DNA of 64,000 bases from Sporosarcina ureae (GTDB lineage: Bacteria > Bacillota > Bacilli > Bacillales_A > Planococcaceae), in assembly GCF_029267015.1 (NCBI RefSeq), contig NZ_JARIEA010000073.1:1-64000 (forward strand), read 5' to 3'. Position 1 is the first letter of the stretch. Every line of letters starts with the position of its first letter. The notes beneath the pieces are model-generated. The model worked only from the letters and a program-made list of their open reading frames with translations. It did not search any database and was not told the DNA's origin. Of this stretch, positions 35,168 to 43,410 are shown piece after piece. The translations under genes were made by a program, and so were the position numbers.

Positions 35168-35374
35168 GATATATCGATAATCACAAACCCAAAGTACTCT
35201 CCATACCACCCAATCCCCCAAAAACACTCTTCACTTCACCGTTTTCCTCCCATAAAATCACCACCCCAACCCGCATAAAACAATAATAATAAGGACATGA
35301 TGAATAAAACAGTAATGAAAAATCAATATATATGCGTACCTACGCAAAACACCAAACAGTAAATGAGGTAGTGT

Positions 35375-36976
35375 ATGGGCTTTTTCAAAAAGAAAGTGAA
35401 AACTAAAGTACAATCCACTCCCCCTAGCCAAACGAAAGAAAATACTTCACCCAGTGATTTAAAGACAAGTCTTCAGGACAATATACAATTCGTAAAAGAT
35501 AGTCTCGGTGCGAGCACCGATATTGTCATTCGTGAAATTCGAATTGGTAAAGGTGGATCGGTGAAAGCGGGGATTTTTTATACCGACGGCTTAAGCGATA
35601 CACCGTCATTGCAAAATTTCGTTATGGAATCGTTGATGTTAGATATAAAAGGGACCCCGTTAGAGAAGAAGGTAACGCCTGAACAAAATCTCTTAACTGT
35701 TTTAAAAGATTTTGCTATGACGGTGGGAGAGATTAAAGATCTCACCAACTTTGATGATCTTTTTACCTTTCTTTTATCTGGGGATGCTATTTTGTTAATT
35801 GATGGATATTCTGAAGGTCTAGTCATTGGAAATAAGCACTGGGTTGAGCGTGGGGTAACGGAACCTACGTCTCAGACAGTAGTTAGAGGACCGCGCGAAG
35901 GTTTTTCTGAAAATCTACGAATCAATACAGCATTGATTCGTCGGAAATTGAAAGATCCAAGTCTTTGGATGGAGTCAAAAGTGATTGGAACGCGGACGAA
36001 AACGAATGTTGCTATTATGTATATTCATGGCGTTGCAAATGACAAAATCGTAGAGGAAGTTCGTTTGCGTTTGGACCGAATAGATATTGACGGGATTTTG
36101 GAAAGTGGTAATATCGAGGGGCTAATTGAAGATTCAACGTACTCCCCTTTCCCTACCGTTTTTAATACCGAACGTCCAGATACAGTAGCTGCAGCACTTC
36201 TCGAAGGACGCATTGCCATTTTAGTGGATGGAACTCCTTTTGTACTACTTGTTCCCGCACTATTCGTCCAATTTTTCCAATCTCCTGAAGACTACTATGT
36301 GCATACCGGTATTGGAAGTCTAATTCGACTTCTACGCTTCTTTGCATACCTAATTGCTTTGCTTGCACCCGCATTATTTATTGCGGTCACCACTTTCCAT
36401 CAAACGATGCTACCACCTGCACTCCTTATTAGCCTGACAGCCCAACGAGAAGGTGTGCCATTTCCGGCATTTATTGAAGCCGTTATAATGGAAATTACTT
36501 TTGAAATTTTGAGGGAAGCAGGCGTAAGGATGCCCCGCTCCATCGGTTCAGCCATGTCCATTGTAGGTGCGTTTGTGATCGGGACCGCTGCGGTCGAAGC
36601 TGGCATTATTTCAGCTGCGATGGTCATCGTCGTTTCCATAACCGCTATATCAAGCTTTGTTTCACCTACTTACAACCTTGCGATCGCTGCGAGGATACTA
36701 CGCTTTGGATTTATGGCGTTAGCTGCTTCGTTTGGGTTATATGGCATCGCCATAGGTTTAGTGGCTCTTATTCTCCATTTATGCAGTTTACGTTCATTTG
36801 GTATACCTTATATGTCACCATTAGCTCCATTTAACGTTTCCGATCAAAAAGACACGTTGATTGTGGCGCCTGTATGGAAAATGTTTACTAGACCTCGCCT
36901 GACGAATCAAACAAATAAAGTTAGGCAACAAGATCCAGCTTCCGCGAAACCACAGCCACCAAAAAACGATGAATAA
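35375..36976 (+). CDS. Spore germinant receptor A subunit (GerA family)
   Basis: 533 residues. A ~250-residue hydrophilic N-terminal domain begins DNIQFVKDSLGASTDIVIRE and contains GRIAILVDGTPFVLLVPALF at the domain border. About five membrane helices follow (AYLIALLAPALFIAVTTFH, the conserved segment REAGVRMPRSIGSAMSIVGA). This is the GerAA/GerKA type, an inner spore membrane protein that with B and C subunits senses nutrients and opens an ion path. It starts a four-gene operon A-C-D-B behind GAGGTAG. The ligand cannot be predicted. Confidence 0.92.
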   Translation: MGFFKKKVKTKVQSTPPSQTKENTSPSDLKTSLQDNIQFVKDSLGASTDIVIREIRIGKGGSVKAGIFYTDGLSDTPSLQNFVMESLMLDIKGTPLEKKVTPEQNLLTVLKDFAMTVGEIKDLTNFDDLFTFLLSGDAILLIDGYSEGLVIGNKHWVERGVTEPTSQTVVRGPREGFSENLRINTALIRRKLKDPSLWMESKVIGTRTKTNVAIMYIHGVANDKIVEEVRLRLDRIDIDGILESGNIEGLIEDSTYSPFPTVFNTERPDTVAAALLEGRIAILVDGTPFVLLVPALFVQFFQSPEDYYVHTGIGSLIRLLRFFAYLIALLAPALFIAVTTFHQTMLPPALLISLTAQREGVPFPAFIEAVIMEITFEILREAGVRMPRSIGSAMSIVGAFVIGTAAVEAGIISAAMVIVVSITAISSFVSPTYNLAIAARILRFGFMALAASFGLYGIAIGLVALILHLCSLRSFGIPYMSPLAPFNVSDQKDTLIVAPVWKMFTRPRLTNQTNKVRQQDPASAKPQPPKNDE

Positions 36977-36991
36977 GAAAGGGAGTATATG

Positions 36992-38179
36992 ATGAAAAAA
37001 TGCATAGTTACACTCCTGATTCTTACCCTCTTTTTGTCGGGGTGCTGGGACAGGAGAGAATTAAATGAGCTGGGCATCGCCATGGCATTAGGAATCGACA
37101 AAATAGAAAATGAATACGTTGTCAGTGCCCAAGTGGTCGTACCTTCAGAAGTATCGATGAGAGCAAGTACGGGGCGTTCAGCGGTCACTCTCTTTCATGC
37201 CACCGGAGACACTGTGTATGAAGCTTTTCGAAAAATGACAAAGGTTTCCCCACGAAAAATTTATCCAGGGCATCTACAAATACTAGTCATCAGCGAAGAA
37301 CTAGCAAAAGAAGGAATAGCTGATTCATTAGAATTACTGTCCAGAGATTGGGAGCTTCGATCGGACTTCTATGTAGTCGTTGCGAAGGATTTAACAGCTT
37401 CTGAAGTATTGAATGTGACGACGACAATAGAAAGTATTCCAGCCAATAAAATGTTTAATGCTCTTAAAGTATCAGAAAAAAACTGGGCCGGAACAGAAGG
37501 CGTCATATTAGATGAGCTAGTAACCAATCTTATAAGTGATGGAAATGAAGCCGTGTTAACAGGAATTCAAGTATTTGGTGACAAAGAAACAGGGTCAAGC
37601 AAACAGAATACGGACTCGATTACTCCTACTACGCGAATTCAATATGATAATTTAGCGGTGTTTAAAGCAGATCAATTAGTCGGCTGGTTAACTGAAGAAG
37701 AGAGTAGGGGCTACGCAGATATTACCGGAAAAGTTAAAAAAACCGTGACATCTATTCCTTGTCCTAAAGAAGGAAATATCACTATAGAAGTTCTAAAATA
37801 TCATTCTAAAATTAAAGGATCTATAAACCAAGGCGATCCTGAGATAGATCTCATAATTGAAGCAGAAGGAAATATAGGAGAAGTATTATGTTCAATTGAT
37901 ATTATGAAACAAGAAACCATTGATGAGCTGGAGAAAAATTACGAAGCAGAAGTGAAAGAAATTATTCATCAAACGATTGAGTCCGTACAAAAACAATATC
38001 AATCAGACATTTTCGGATTTGGCGAAGCCATCCATAGATCCAATCCGAAAGAATGGAACAAAATGAAAGAACACTGGGATGAAAGATTCTCCGATTTAAC
38101 CGTAAATGTTCATATTGATATGAACATTCGTCGCATCGGTACAGTGAATAATTCCTTCTTAGAAAAGATTAAGGACTAA
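36992..38179 (+). CDS. Spore germinant receptor C subunit, lipoprotein (Ger(x)C)
   Basis: 395 residues with the signal sequence and lipobox LFLSGCWDRRELNELGIAMA, diagnostic for Ger(x)C. Three mixed alpha/beta domains follow, ending in FGEAIHRSNPKEWNKMKEHW, another family hallmark. Two ATGs are in tandem; the second (36992) is better spaced from AAAGGGAG. The protein anchors on the outer face of the inner spore membrane with the A and B subunits. It follows gene A by 15 nt. Confidence 0.92.
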   Translation: MKKCIVTLLILTLFLSGCWDRRELNELGIAMALGIDKIENEYVVSAQVVVPSEVSMRASTGRSAVTLFHATGDTVYEAFRKMTKVSPRKIYPGHLQILVISEELAKEGIADSLELLSRDWELRSDFYVVVAKDLTASEVLNVTTTIESIPANKMFNALKVSEKNWAGTEGVILDELVTNLISDGNEAVLTGIQVFGDKETGSSKQNTDSITPTTRIQYDNLAVFKADQLVGWLTEEESRGYADITGKVKKTVTSIPCPKEGNITIEVLKYHSKIKGSINQGDPEIDLIIEAEGNIGEVLCSIDIMKQETIDELEKNYEAEVKEIIHQTIESVQKQYQSDIFGFGEAIHRSNPKEWNKMKEHWDERFSDLTVNVHIDMNIRRIGTVNNSFLEKIKD

Positions 38180-38185
38180 CTGATC

Positions 38186-38419
38186 ATGTTAAATAGTATA
38201 GGCGTCCTCTTGATAGCAGCTGCCATTGTGTGGTTTGAAGTTCCCTCTCTCTTAGATAAAAAACATAAAAAAGAATTGATCGCGTTTTCTGTTTTTCTTA
38301 CGATAGGAGTGGTGTTAGGCATGGTGCTTGGATTTGGAAAGTCCATTCCTAACCCAATGGACTTACTCACTTTTTTATTTACACTACTAACTAACCTGAT
38401 GGCTCCTTTGCTGAAGTGA
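38186..38419 (+). CDS. Germinant receptor D subunit, small two-helix membrane protein
   Basis: 77 residues with two hydrophobic helices (IGVLLIAAAIVWFEV and the LIAFSVFLTIGVVLGMVLGF segment), then a short hydrophobic tail. Size, topology and location inside a gerA-type operon match the D subunits known from gerK and some Bacillus receptor operons, which modulate receptor activity. It begins 6 nt after the C-subunit stop. Identification is by context and topology. Confidence 0.7.
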   Translation: MLNSIGVLLIAAAIVWFEVPSLLDKKHKKELIAFSVFLTIGVVLGMVLGFGKSIPNPMDLLTFLFTLLTNLMAPLLK

Positions 38420-38451
38420 AGATCTAGGTGAAGGGAAAGGTAGGATATGAC

Positions 38452-39567
38452 ATGATGCAAAACGAAAAAATTAATCCATACCAATTTCTAATTTTGGTTA
38501 TTTTCTTTACGATTGGTACAGGCATCTTAATTGTCCCGTCAGTTTTAGCTACTGAAGCGAGACAAGATGCTTGGATTGCCGCTATCGTAGGTATAGTAAT
38601 CGGCTTATTGGTCATATGGCTATTCACATCTATAGCCCTTTGGTTCCCTCATCTCACTTATATCCAAATTAATGAAAAGATATTTGGCACATGGATAGGA
38701 AAAGCTGTTTCCGTACTATTTGTAGCAATGGCTACTCTTTACACGTCTAGTCTATTGTATTATTCGGCGACATTTATAATGACCAATATGATGCCTAACA
38801 CGCCAGTAGTAGCCCTAAATATTCTAATGATCGCAATCGTCGTGATGGGTGTCAGACTTGGATTGGAGACAATCGCTCGTTCTGCAGAAATTTTCATTGT
38901 CGTCTTCTTTATTTTATTCGTCATTTTAGCAGTGTTTATTTCACCGCAAATCAAATTTGAAAATTTGCAGCCAGTATTTGAGGTAGGGACCAAAACGATC
39001 GTTCAATCCAGCATCTATTTTATTACCTCCTCTTCTGTCAATGCGATTGTGTTATTAATGATCTTCCCAGCCATGGTCAATAAAGTGAAACAAGCGAAAA
39101 AGTCTTTTCTACTTGGAAACTTAATAGGTGGTATCTTCATCCTCATTTTTACATTCTTAAGTATTTCGGTAGTAGGTGCTGACGATACAGCTAGACAGAT
39201 TTATCCAAGCTATGAATTGGCCAAACGGATTAATGTTGGAGATTTTGTACAGCGTATTGAAGAATTGATGGGTTTCCTTTGGTTTATCGCCCTTTATTTT
39301 AAGACGATTCTTTATTTTTATGCTTCTGTTTTAGGGATCGCACAAATTTTAAACTTAAAAGACTACCGCCCTTTAACGCTACCGTTAGGCATGTTGGCTG
39401 TTATACTCTCTCTCGTGATCTATCCTAACGTCGTCTACCAAAAAGAAGTGGAACAATCGACTGAAATATATTTCACTATAACTATTGGACTGTTCTTCCC
39501 TCTTTTACTTATGATCGTCTATGCTTTTAGAAAAAATAAGTTAAAAAAGGAACTTAAGAGCCCTTAG
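38452..39567 (+). CDS. Spore germinant receptor B subunit (GerAB family permease)
   Basis: 371 residues from ATG 38452; the track's GTG 38428 lacks a ribosome site. INPYQFLILVIFFTIGTGIL at the N-terminus is the GerAB/spore-permease signature of the APC amino-acid transporter superfamily. Ten helices are expected. It forms the ligand-binding membrane subunit. It comes last in the operon, so the order A-C-D-B differs from the usual A-B-C. A terminator follows. Confidence 0.9.
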   Translation: MMQNEKINPYQFLILVIFFTIGTGILIVPSVLATEARQDAWIAAIVGIVIGLLVIWLFTSIALWFPHLTYIQINEKIFGTWIGKAVSVLFVAMATLYTSSLLYYSATFIMTNMMPNTPVVALNILMIAIVVMGVRLGLETIARSAEIFIVVFFILFVILAVFISPQIKFENLQPVFEVGTKTIVQSSIYFITSSSVNAIVLLMIFPAMVNKVKQAKKSFLLGNLIGGIFILIFTFLSISVVGADDTARQIYPSYELAKRINVGDFVQRIEELMGFLWFIALYFKTILYFYASVLGIAQILNLKDYRPLTLPLGMLAVILSLVIYPNVVYQKEVEQSTEIYFTITIGLFFPLLLMIVYAFRKNKLKKELKSP

Positions 39568-39606
39568 AATGAATTCGTTTAGGAATTGATAATGAGTAAT
39601 ATGGAT

Positions 39607-39645
39607 ATCCAGCATATCTTCTTTTATGAAGACAGCTGGATTTTA
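39607..39645 (+). terminator. Terminator of the germinant receptor operon
   Basis: ATCCAGC...CTTC/GAAG...GCTGGAT forms a two-part stem followed by TTTTATC, 40 nt after the B-subunit stop. Confidence 0.8.
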
Positions 39646-39697
39646 TCATGCCTTATCAAAAATAAAACGTACGTAAATTCTACAGCGAATCTCTTAA

Positions 39698-39934
39698 TTA
39701 GTCTCTGCCCACTACGGCCTTCCCACCGCTATACAAACCGCCAGCAGACAATCCCATGACAACACCACTCAACACTCCACTAGCCCAGTCCTCTGGAAAC
39801 ACATACACGACACCGCTTGCTACACCAAGTACTATCGATACAATCGGACACCACTTCTTCGGCAGCCCGTATCCTTTCAGCGCATCTACTAGTCCGATAA
39901 TTACTGGGACTACCACCATATCCGTTATCTCCAC
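39698..39934 (-). CDS. Phage holin-like protein
   Basis: 78 residues with two hydrophobic segments, VVVPVIIGLVDALKGYGLP and a glycine-rich VLSGVVMGLSAGGLYSGGKA. MEITDMVVVPVIIGLVDALK is the pattern of small holins in Bacillales prophages. Normally such a protein makes holes for an endolysin, but no lysin gene is next to it. AAGGAGAG precedes the ATG. A decayed copy is at 10272-10422. Confidence 0.65.
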   Translation of the reverse strand: MEITDMVVVPVIIGLVDALKGYGLPKKWCPIVSIVLGVASGVVYVFPEDWASGVLSGVVMGLSAGGLYSGGKAVVGRD

Positions 39935-39952
39935 ACCCTTCTCTCCTTTCGT

Positions 39953-40417
39953 TTATAACACACGTTGTACCAAGCGCTTGCCTGCTTCTACATGACCAAC
40001 ATACACTGGAAACTGCATCACTCGTTTTCGGTACTCATACAAACTTTCCTCTCTACCTGATTCAGCAAAAGTTAATAAATTCGGCATCAATCGGTCGGCG
40101 TAAGTGATTTTCACACCCGTCTCGCGAAACGTTTCGCTATGTAATCGATAAGCGTCTGCCTCTTTCTTGCTGAGATAAAAGGCATACCAATTCGGTTGCT
40201 TACTTTCCACCACAAAGAGTTTGATCTCTCCAATTCGCAATATGTTTTCTTTCATCGATTGCTGAATCGCCTCCTGATCGAATTCGATTTCCTTTAGCTT
40301 CTTGCTGTCTTCCTCCATGCGAATTTTTTGATGGCTAATTGCCCAGAAGATACTGTGGGCGGTCAGGGACATATCGGTATCGATCGCGTAATCGAATAGT
40401 TCTTCAACTGTAATCAT
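39953..40417 (-). CDS. Uncharacterised phage protein (154 aa)
   Basis: ATG 40417 follows CAAAGGAGAG by 7 nt and gives MITVEELFDYAIDTDMSLTA; the longer track ORF runs into the DnaB gene and is not used. The protein is soluble, with a helical N-terminal half and a central strand segment KLFVVESKQPNWYAFYLSKK. I do not recognise the family. A frameshifted copy at 10433-10672 preserves exactly this central segment, which hints that it was under selection for long. It lies 18 nt before the holin gene. Confidence 0.6.
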   Translation of the reverse strand: MITVEELFDYAIDTDMSLTAHSIFWAISHQKIRMEEDSKKLKEIEFDQEAIQQSMKENILRIGEIKLFVVESKQPNWYAFYLSKKEADAYRLHSETFRETGVKITYADRLMPNLLTFAESGREESLYEYRKRVMQFPVYVGHVEAGKRLVQRVL

Positions 40418-40436
40418 GTGTAGTCTCTCCTTTGTT

Positions 40437-41690
40437 TTAGCTTTGTAAGTTTCTGAGTCGACCCGTGTCTTTGTCGTAGTGGACGGTGAAGCTGCCGACT
40501 GGGCCATTGCGGTGTTTGGCAACGGTAATATCCAGATGATTCGATATTTCTGATTCTTGGTCGTAGTAGTCATCCCTGTAAAGGAAGCACACGACGTCAG
40601 CATCTTGTTCGATGTTGCCTGAGTCACGTAAGTCGCTCATCATCGGGTGTTTGTCTTGTCGTTGTTCGACAGCTCTTGAGAGTTGCGACAAGACGACAAC
40701 AGGGCAGTTAAATTCTTTCGCCATGGATTTTAAATCTGCGCTAATTTGACCGATTGCTTGATTTTGATTGTTCGCTGCTTCCTCCGGTCGGATGATCTGC
40801 AAGTAGTCAACGAAGATAATCGGACGCTTTTCTGGATTTGCTTTGATGATTTTACGAGCTGCAGCTTTTATTTGGCTCACTTTGATTCCGCTGCGGTCGT
40901 CGATTCTAATCCTTGCACTTTGCAGGAGCTCGAGTGCTTTCATCCAACTATTCTTTTGTGAATCGGGAAAATACTTATTCGGATCGCGCATTTTCAAACG
41001 ACTGTATCCACCAGCTGAGGCAATGAGTCGGTCTGACAGCGTTTTTCGGCTCATTTCAAGTGAGAAAATCAGTGGCAAATGATTAGCCAATCCAGCAGTA
41101 AGTGCGAAATGATTGAGTGTATCTGTCTTACCCATCGATGGTCTTGCCGCGACGACGATAAATTCACCATCTTGGAATCCGTTCAGTACATAATCCATAG
41201 ACTGTAAGCCCGTACTTATTCCCGTCATCCCCGGTGCTTCGATGAATGGTTGTTCGTATTGGGATACAAGATAGTCGTCGAGTAACTCCAATTCGACGGA
41301 TGCATGATCACTATCCAGTTCGTCTAAAGCTTTTTGAATCTTGCCGATCACCCACTGCTCGGCCAACGCTCGCTGCAAAATCTTCTCCGTTTCAATCTTC
41401 TTAAACTTGTCGATCACAATCTCCAAGTATTCGTCAAAGCGGTCTGGGTTCGCAAATCTACGTAAATCCGCTACATAATTTGCTCCACCAAGTTCTGCTG
41501 GTTCGCGTGTTGTCAGCAAGGTAATGAAGTCGATTGAGCGTCCCTGTAGCGCCAATCCTTTCATGGATAGATAAATACTTCTGTGTAGCTGTGTCTCAAA
41601 AAAAGCCACTTGAATTCCACTGTCGAGTATTAGATAGTTTTCCTGCATCATCGTACCGAGAAGACTTTTTTCTACTAGTTCGTTCATCAT
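40437..41690 (-). CDS. DnaB-like replicative helicase (phage type)
   Basis: 417 residues. The N-terminal domain (NELVEKSLLGTMMQENYLIL) and the RecA-like motor are both present: Walker A ARPSMGKTD, FSLEMSRKTLSDRL, Walker B IIFVDYLQII, VVVLSQLSRAVEQR and the arginine-finger region VAKHRNGPVG. It is slightly shorter than chromosomal DnaB (~450 aa). Its ATG overlaps the stop of the DnaD-like gene, giving the usual initiator-helicase pair of phage replication modules. It appears intact. Confidence 0.9.
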   Translation of the reverse strand: MMNELVEKSLLGTMMQENYLILDSGIQVAFFETQLHRSIYLSMKGLALQGRSIDFITLLTTREPAELGGANYVADLRRFANPDRFDEYLEIVIDKFKKIETEKILQRALAEQWVIGKIQKALDELDSDHASVELELLDDYLVSQYEQPFIEAPGMTGISTGLQSMDYVLNGFQDGEFIVVAARPSMGKTDTLNHFALTAGLANHLPLIFSLEMSRKTLSDRLIASAGGYSRLKMRDPNKYFPDSQKNSWMKALELLQSARIRIDDRSGIKVSQIKAAARKIIKANPEKRPIIFVDYLQIIRPEEAANNQNQAIGQISADLKSMAKEFNCPVVVLSQLSRAVEQRQDKHPMMSDLRDSGNIEQDADVVCFLYRDDYYDQESEISNHLDITVAKHRNGPVGSFTVHYDKDTGRLRNLQS

Positions 41691-42481
41691 ACGTGATCAT
41701 CTCCTTTCGTGAAATCTAGCACTGGCGGAACGAGCGGGCGTCTTTTCGGCTTCTTTGACAAAGTCTGTTCGTTTACATAATTTTCGAAGTTACTTGCGCT
41801 GAACAACGTCGCGGGCCGCAAATATTGGTTGAATTCCGGTAGATGCAACCACTGATTTGTTTTGAGGTCGATGACACGCATGAAATCTTCTTGTGTGTAT
41901 CCCTCGCTCAATCGATCGTTGATACATTTTCGAGTAGTAACGTTTTCAGTTTTGAACTGTTTTCCGGTCTTGTTATTTAAGTACTCAATAACGGAATGGA
42001 GGACGTCGAGATTTATCTCGACACTCTTTTTATTCTTTTTTATTAAAGGTTCTTTAAGTTCTTTAGTTATTGGCTTGCTCAATTCCGACACCTGGAGTTG
42101 TTCAACATCGACACGTGCAGCTGTCGGTGTTGGACAATCGATTTGCCCGATTCCGAACGGATTTCCTGGGAATAACGTATAGTCGATTCGGTACCACTTC
42201 GTTTTGTCAATTTTCATTTGGTTGTGTTGATCTGTTGAAATGAGGTAGCCCTTTTTTTCCAAATCATACACAATACGTCGAATCGTATTTGTAGACCAAA
42301 ATGTAAATTCTTTTGTCCAGTCCGCATACGTCTTATAGACCCATTTATAACCATCCTTACTACTTTTTGAAATAAGCGAACGGTAATGCAATTGCTGTAA
42401 AAATAGTGCGCCATTTATTCCAACTTCGTGTACAAGCGATGGTAATAATGGGATTGTTTCTTCATCAATTAATAATTTCAT
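41687..42481 (-). CDS. Phage replication initiator, DnaD-like with winged helix
   Basis: 264 residues. The N-terminal winged helix (WTKEFTFWSTNTIRRIVYDL...KGYLIS) should bind DNA. After a linker, the C-terminal domain ...VIEYLNNKTGKQFKTENVTT...YTQEDFMRVIDLKTNQWL is the conserved phage C-terminal/DnaD-related domain that loads a helicase. It is coupled to the DnaB gene by ATGA. GGGGGACC precedes the ATG. Confidence 0.85.
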   Translation of the reverse strand: MKLLIDEETIPLLPSLVHEVGINGALFLQQLHYRSLISKSSKDGYKWVYKTYADWTKEFTFWSTNTIRRIVYDLEKKGYLISTDQHNQMKIDKTKWYRIDYTLFPGNPFGIGQIDCPTPTAARVDVEQLQVSELSKPITKELKEPLIKKNKKSVEINLDVLHSVIEYLNNKTGKQFKTENVTTRKCINDRLSEGYTQEDFMRVIDLKTNQWLHLPEFNQYLRPATLFSASNFENYVNEQTLSKKPKRRPLVPPVLDFTKGDDHV

Positions 42482-42646
42482 ATGGTGGTCCCCCTAAATT
42501 TGTTGTAAGAGTACGCGTTTCGCACTCCTCACACTTCATATAGAAAGTTTTTCAGGAAAGGATACTCATTTTGAAAATTAATTTTGCGAATTCAAAAAAA
42601 GAGTTGAAGTAATGTACTCCAACCCCTTGCAACGTATGGCTTTTCT

Positions 42647-42892
42647 TTACACACACATTGCATAATTAATTCGATAACATTTTGATGTACTTCCTTCTCT
42701 ACCAGTCATTACGTCCAAATAGCCGATAGTTTCTAAATTCAATAGAATGCTTTCAATCAGCTGAAGCGACCAGAACGGGAACATCTCTTGCCAGGCGTTT
42801 TGTTCTACTAATAATCTCGTCGTTTTTAAGTAGTGCATAGTAGCGCTTTGTCTCATATCCCATTCTCCCTCGACGTAACTTGCTCGTTTCAT
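42647..42892 (-). pseudogene. Truncated phage initiator paralogue
   Basis: 81 codons with no ribosome-binding site. The segment FWSLQLIESILLNLETIGYL...KCYRINY aligns with FWSTNTIRRIVYDLEKKGYL...KWYRIDY of the intact initiator next door. Only the winged-helix part is present and the linker and C-terminal domain are lost. It is probably the stump of a second, diverged initiator gene. Confidence 0.55.
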
Positions 42893-43410
42893 CCGTTATA
42901 TAGCGAGATTTATATAGAGGGATACACAAAAAAAATAAACCGATCGCCTTTACTACAAACGGTCAGTTTATGATCTTTACTGATTGGATGCTCAGTCTCA
43001 CCCGAAAGTGTCAGGCCGTGTTATCGTTCCAAAGATACTTCAATGAATGCTATACTAGGATACGTTGAAAATAAACTGTCGCATGCTTTCTATATGGACG
43101 GACAAGGGTGTAATGTTTTTTCATCTGTCACAGGTTTTTACTGAGGAAGAATAGACGTTAAGGAAGTACTTGCTGTTTTAAATCATTCATACATACCACC
43201 AAATCAAAAATCTGCTAAGTGAGTGCTTTGCAGCGTGTATCATGACAGCTTCTTTTAAGCGCTCACTATTAAATTCAGCGACAACTCATTCGATTCATGC
43301 AATGGATTCTTGCATCACCATTGATAAGACATGCTCTTCGAATTTTACATAAAGAATGACAGTAGATAAAACTGCACATACTAATTTGCAGTTGGAAACG
43401 GGGGATTATT
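42893..43410. other. Intergenic stretch with possible decayed coding remnant
   Basis: An imperfect inverted repeat (ATAAACCGATCG/CGGTCAGTTTAT, 42935-42971) may be a terminator. AGTGAGTGCTT/AAGCGCTCACT (43218-43270) forms an 11-bp stem with one G-U pair. On the minus strand VVAEFNSERLKEAVMIHAAK is readable between stops, perhaps a dead gene; I do not recognise it. The BCCT promoter should lie at the right end. Confidence 0.35.

Larger units (their letters stand above)
39698..42892 (-). mobile_element. Prophage remnant (replication and holin genes)
   Basis: Five minus-strand genes in a row: truncated initiator paralogue, DnaD-like initiator, DnaB-like helicase, unknown phage protein, holin. 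Integrase, repressor, packaging, capsid and lysin genes are all absent. No attachment-site repeat was recognised. The last two genes also exist as a decayed copy at 10.3-10.7 kb. Confidence 0.7.

Noticed and set aside
39698-39934. Holin as toxin of a toxin-antitoxin pair
   Set aside because: The neighbour is a phage protein conserved in the same order in the second remnant; there is no antitoxin-like gene.
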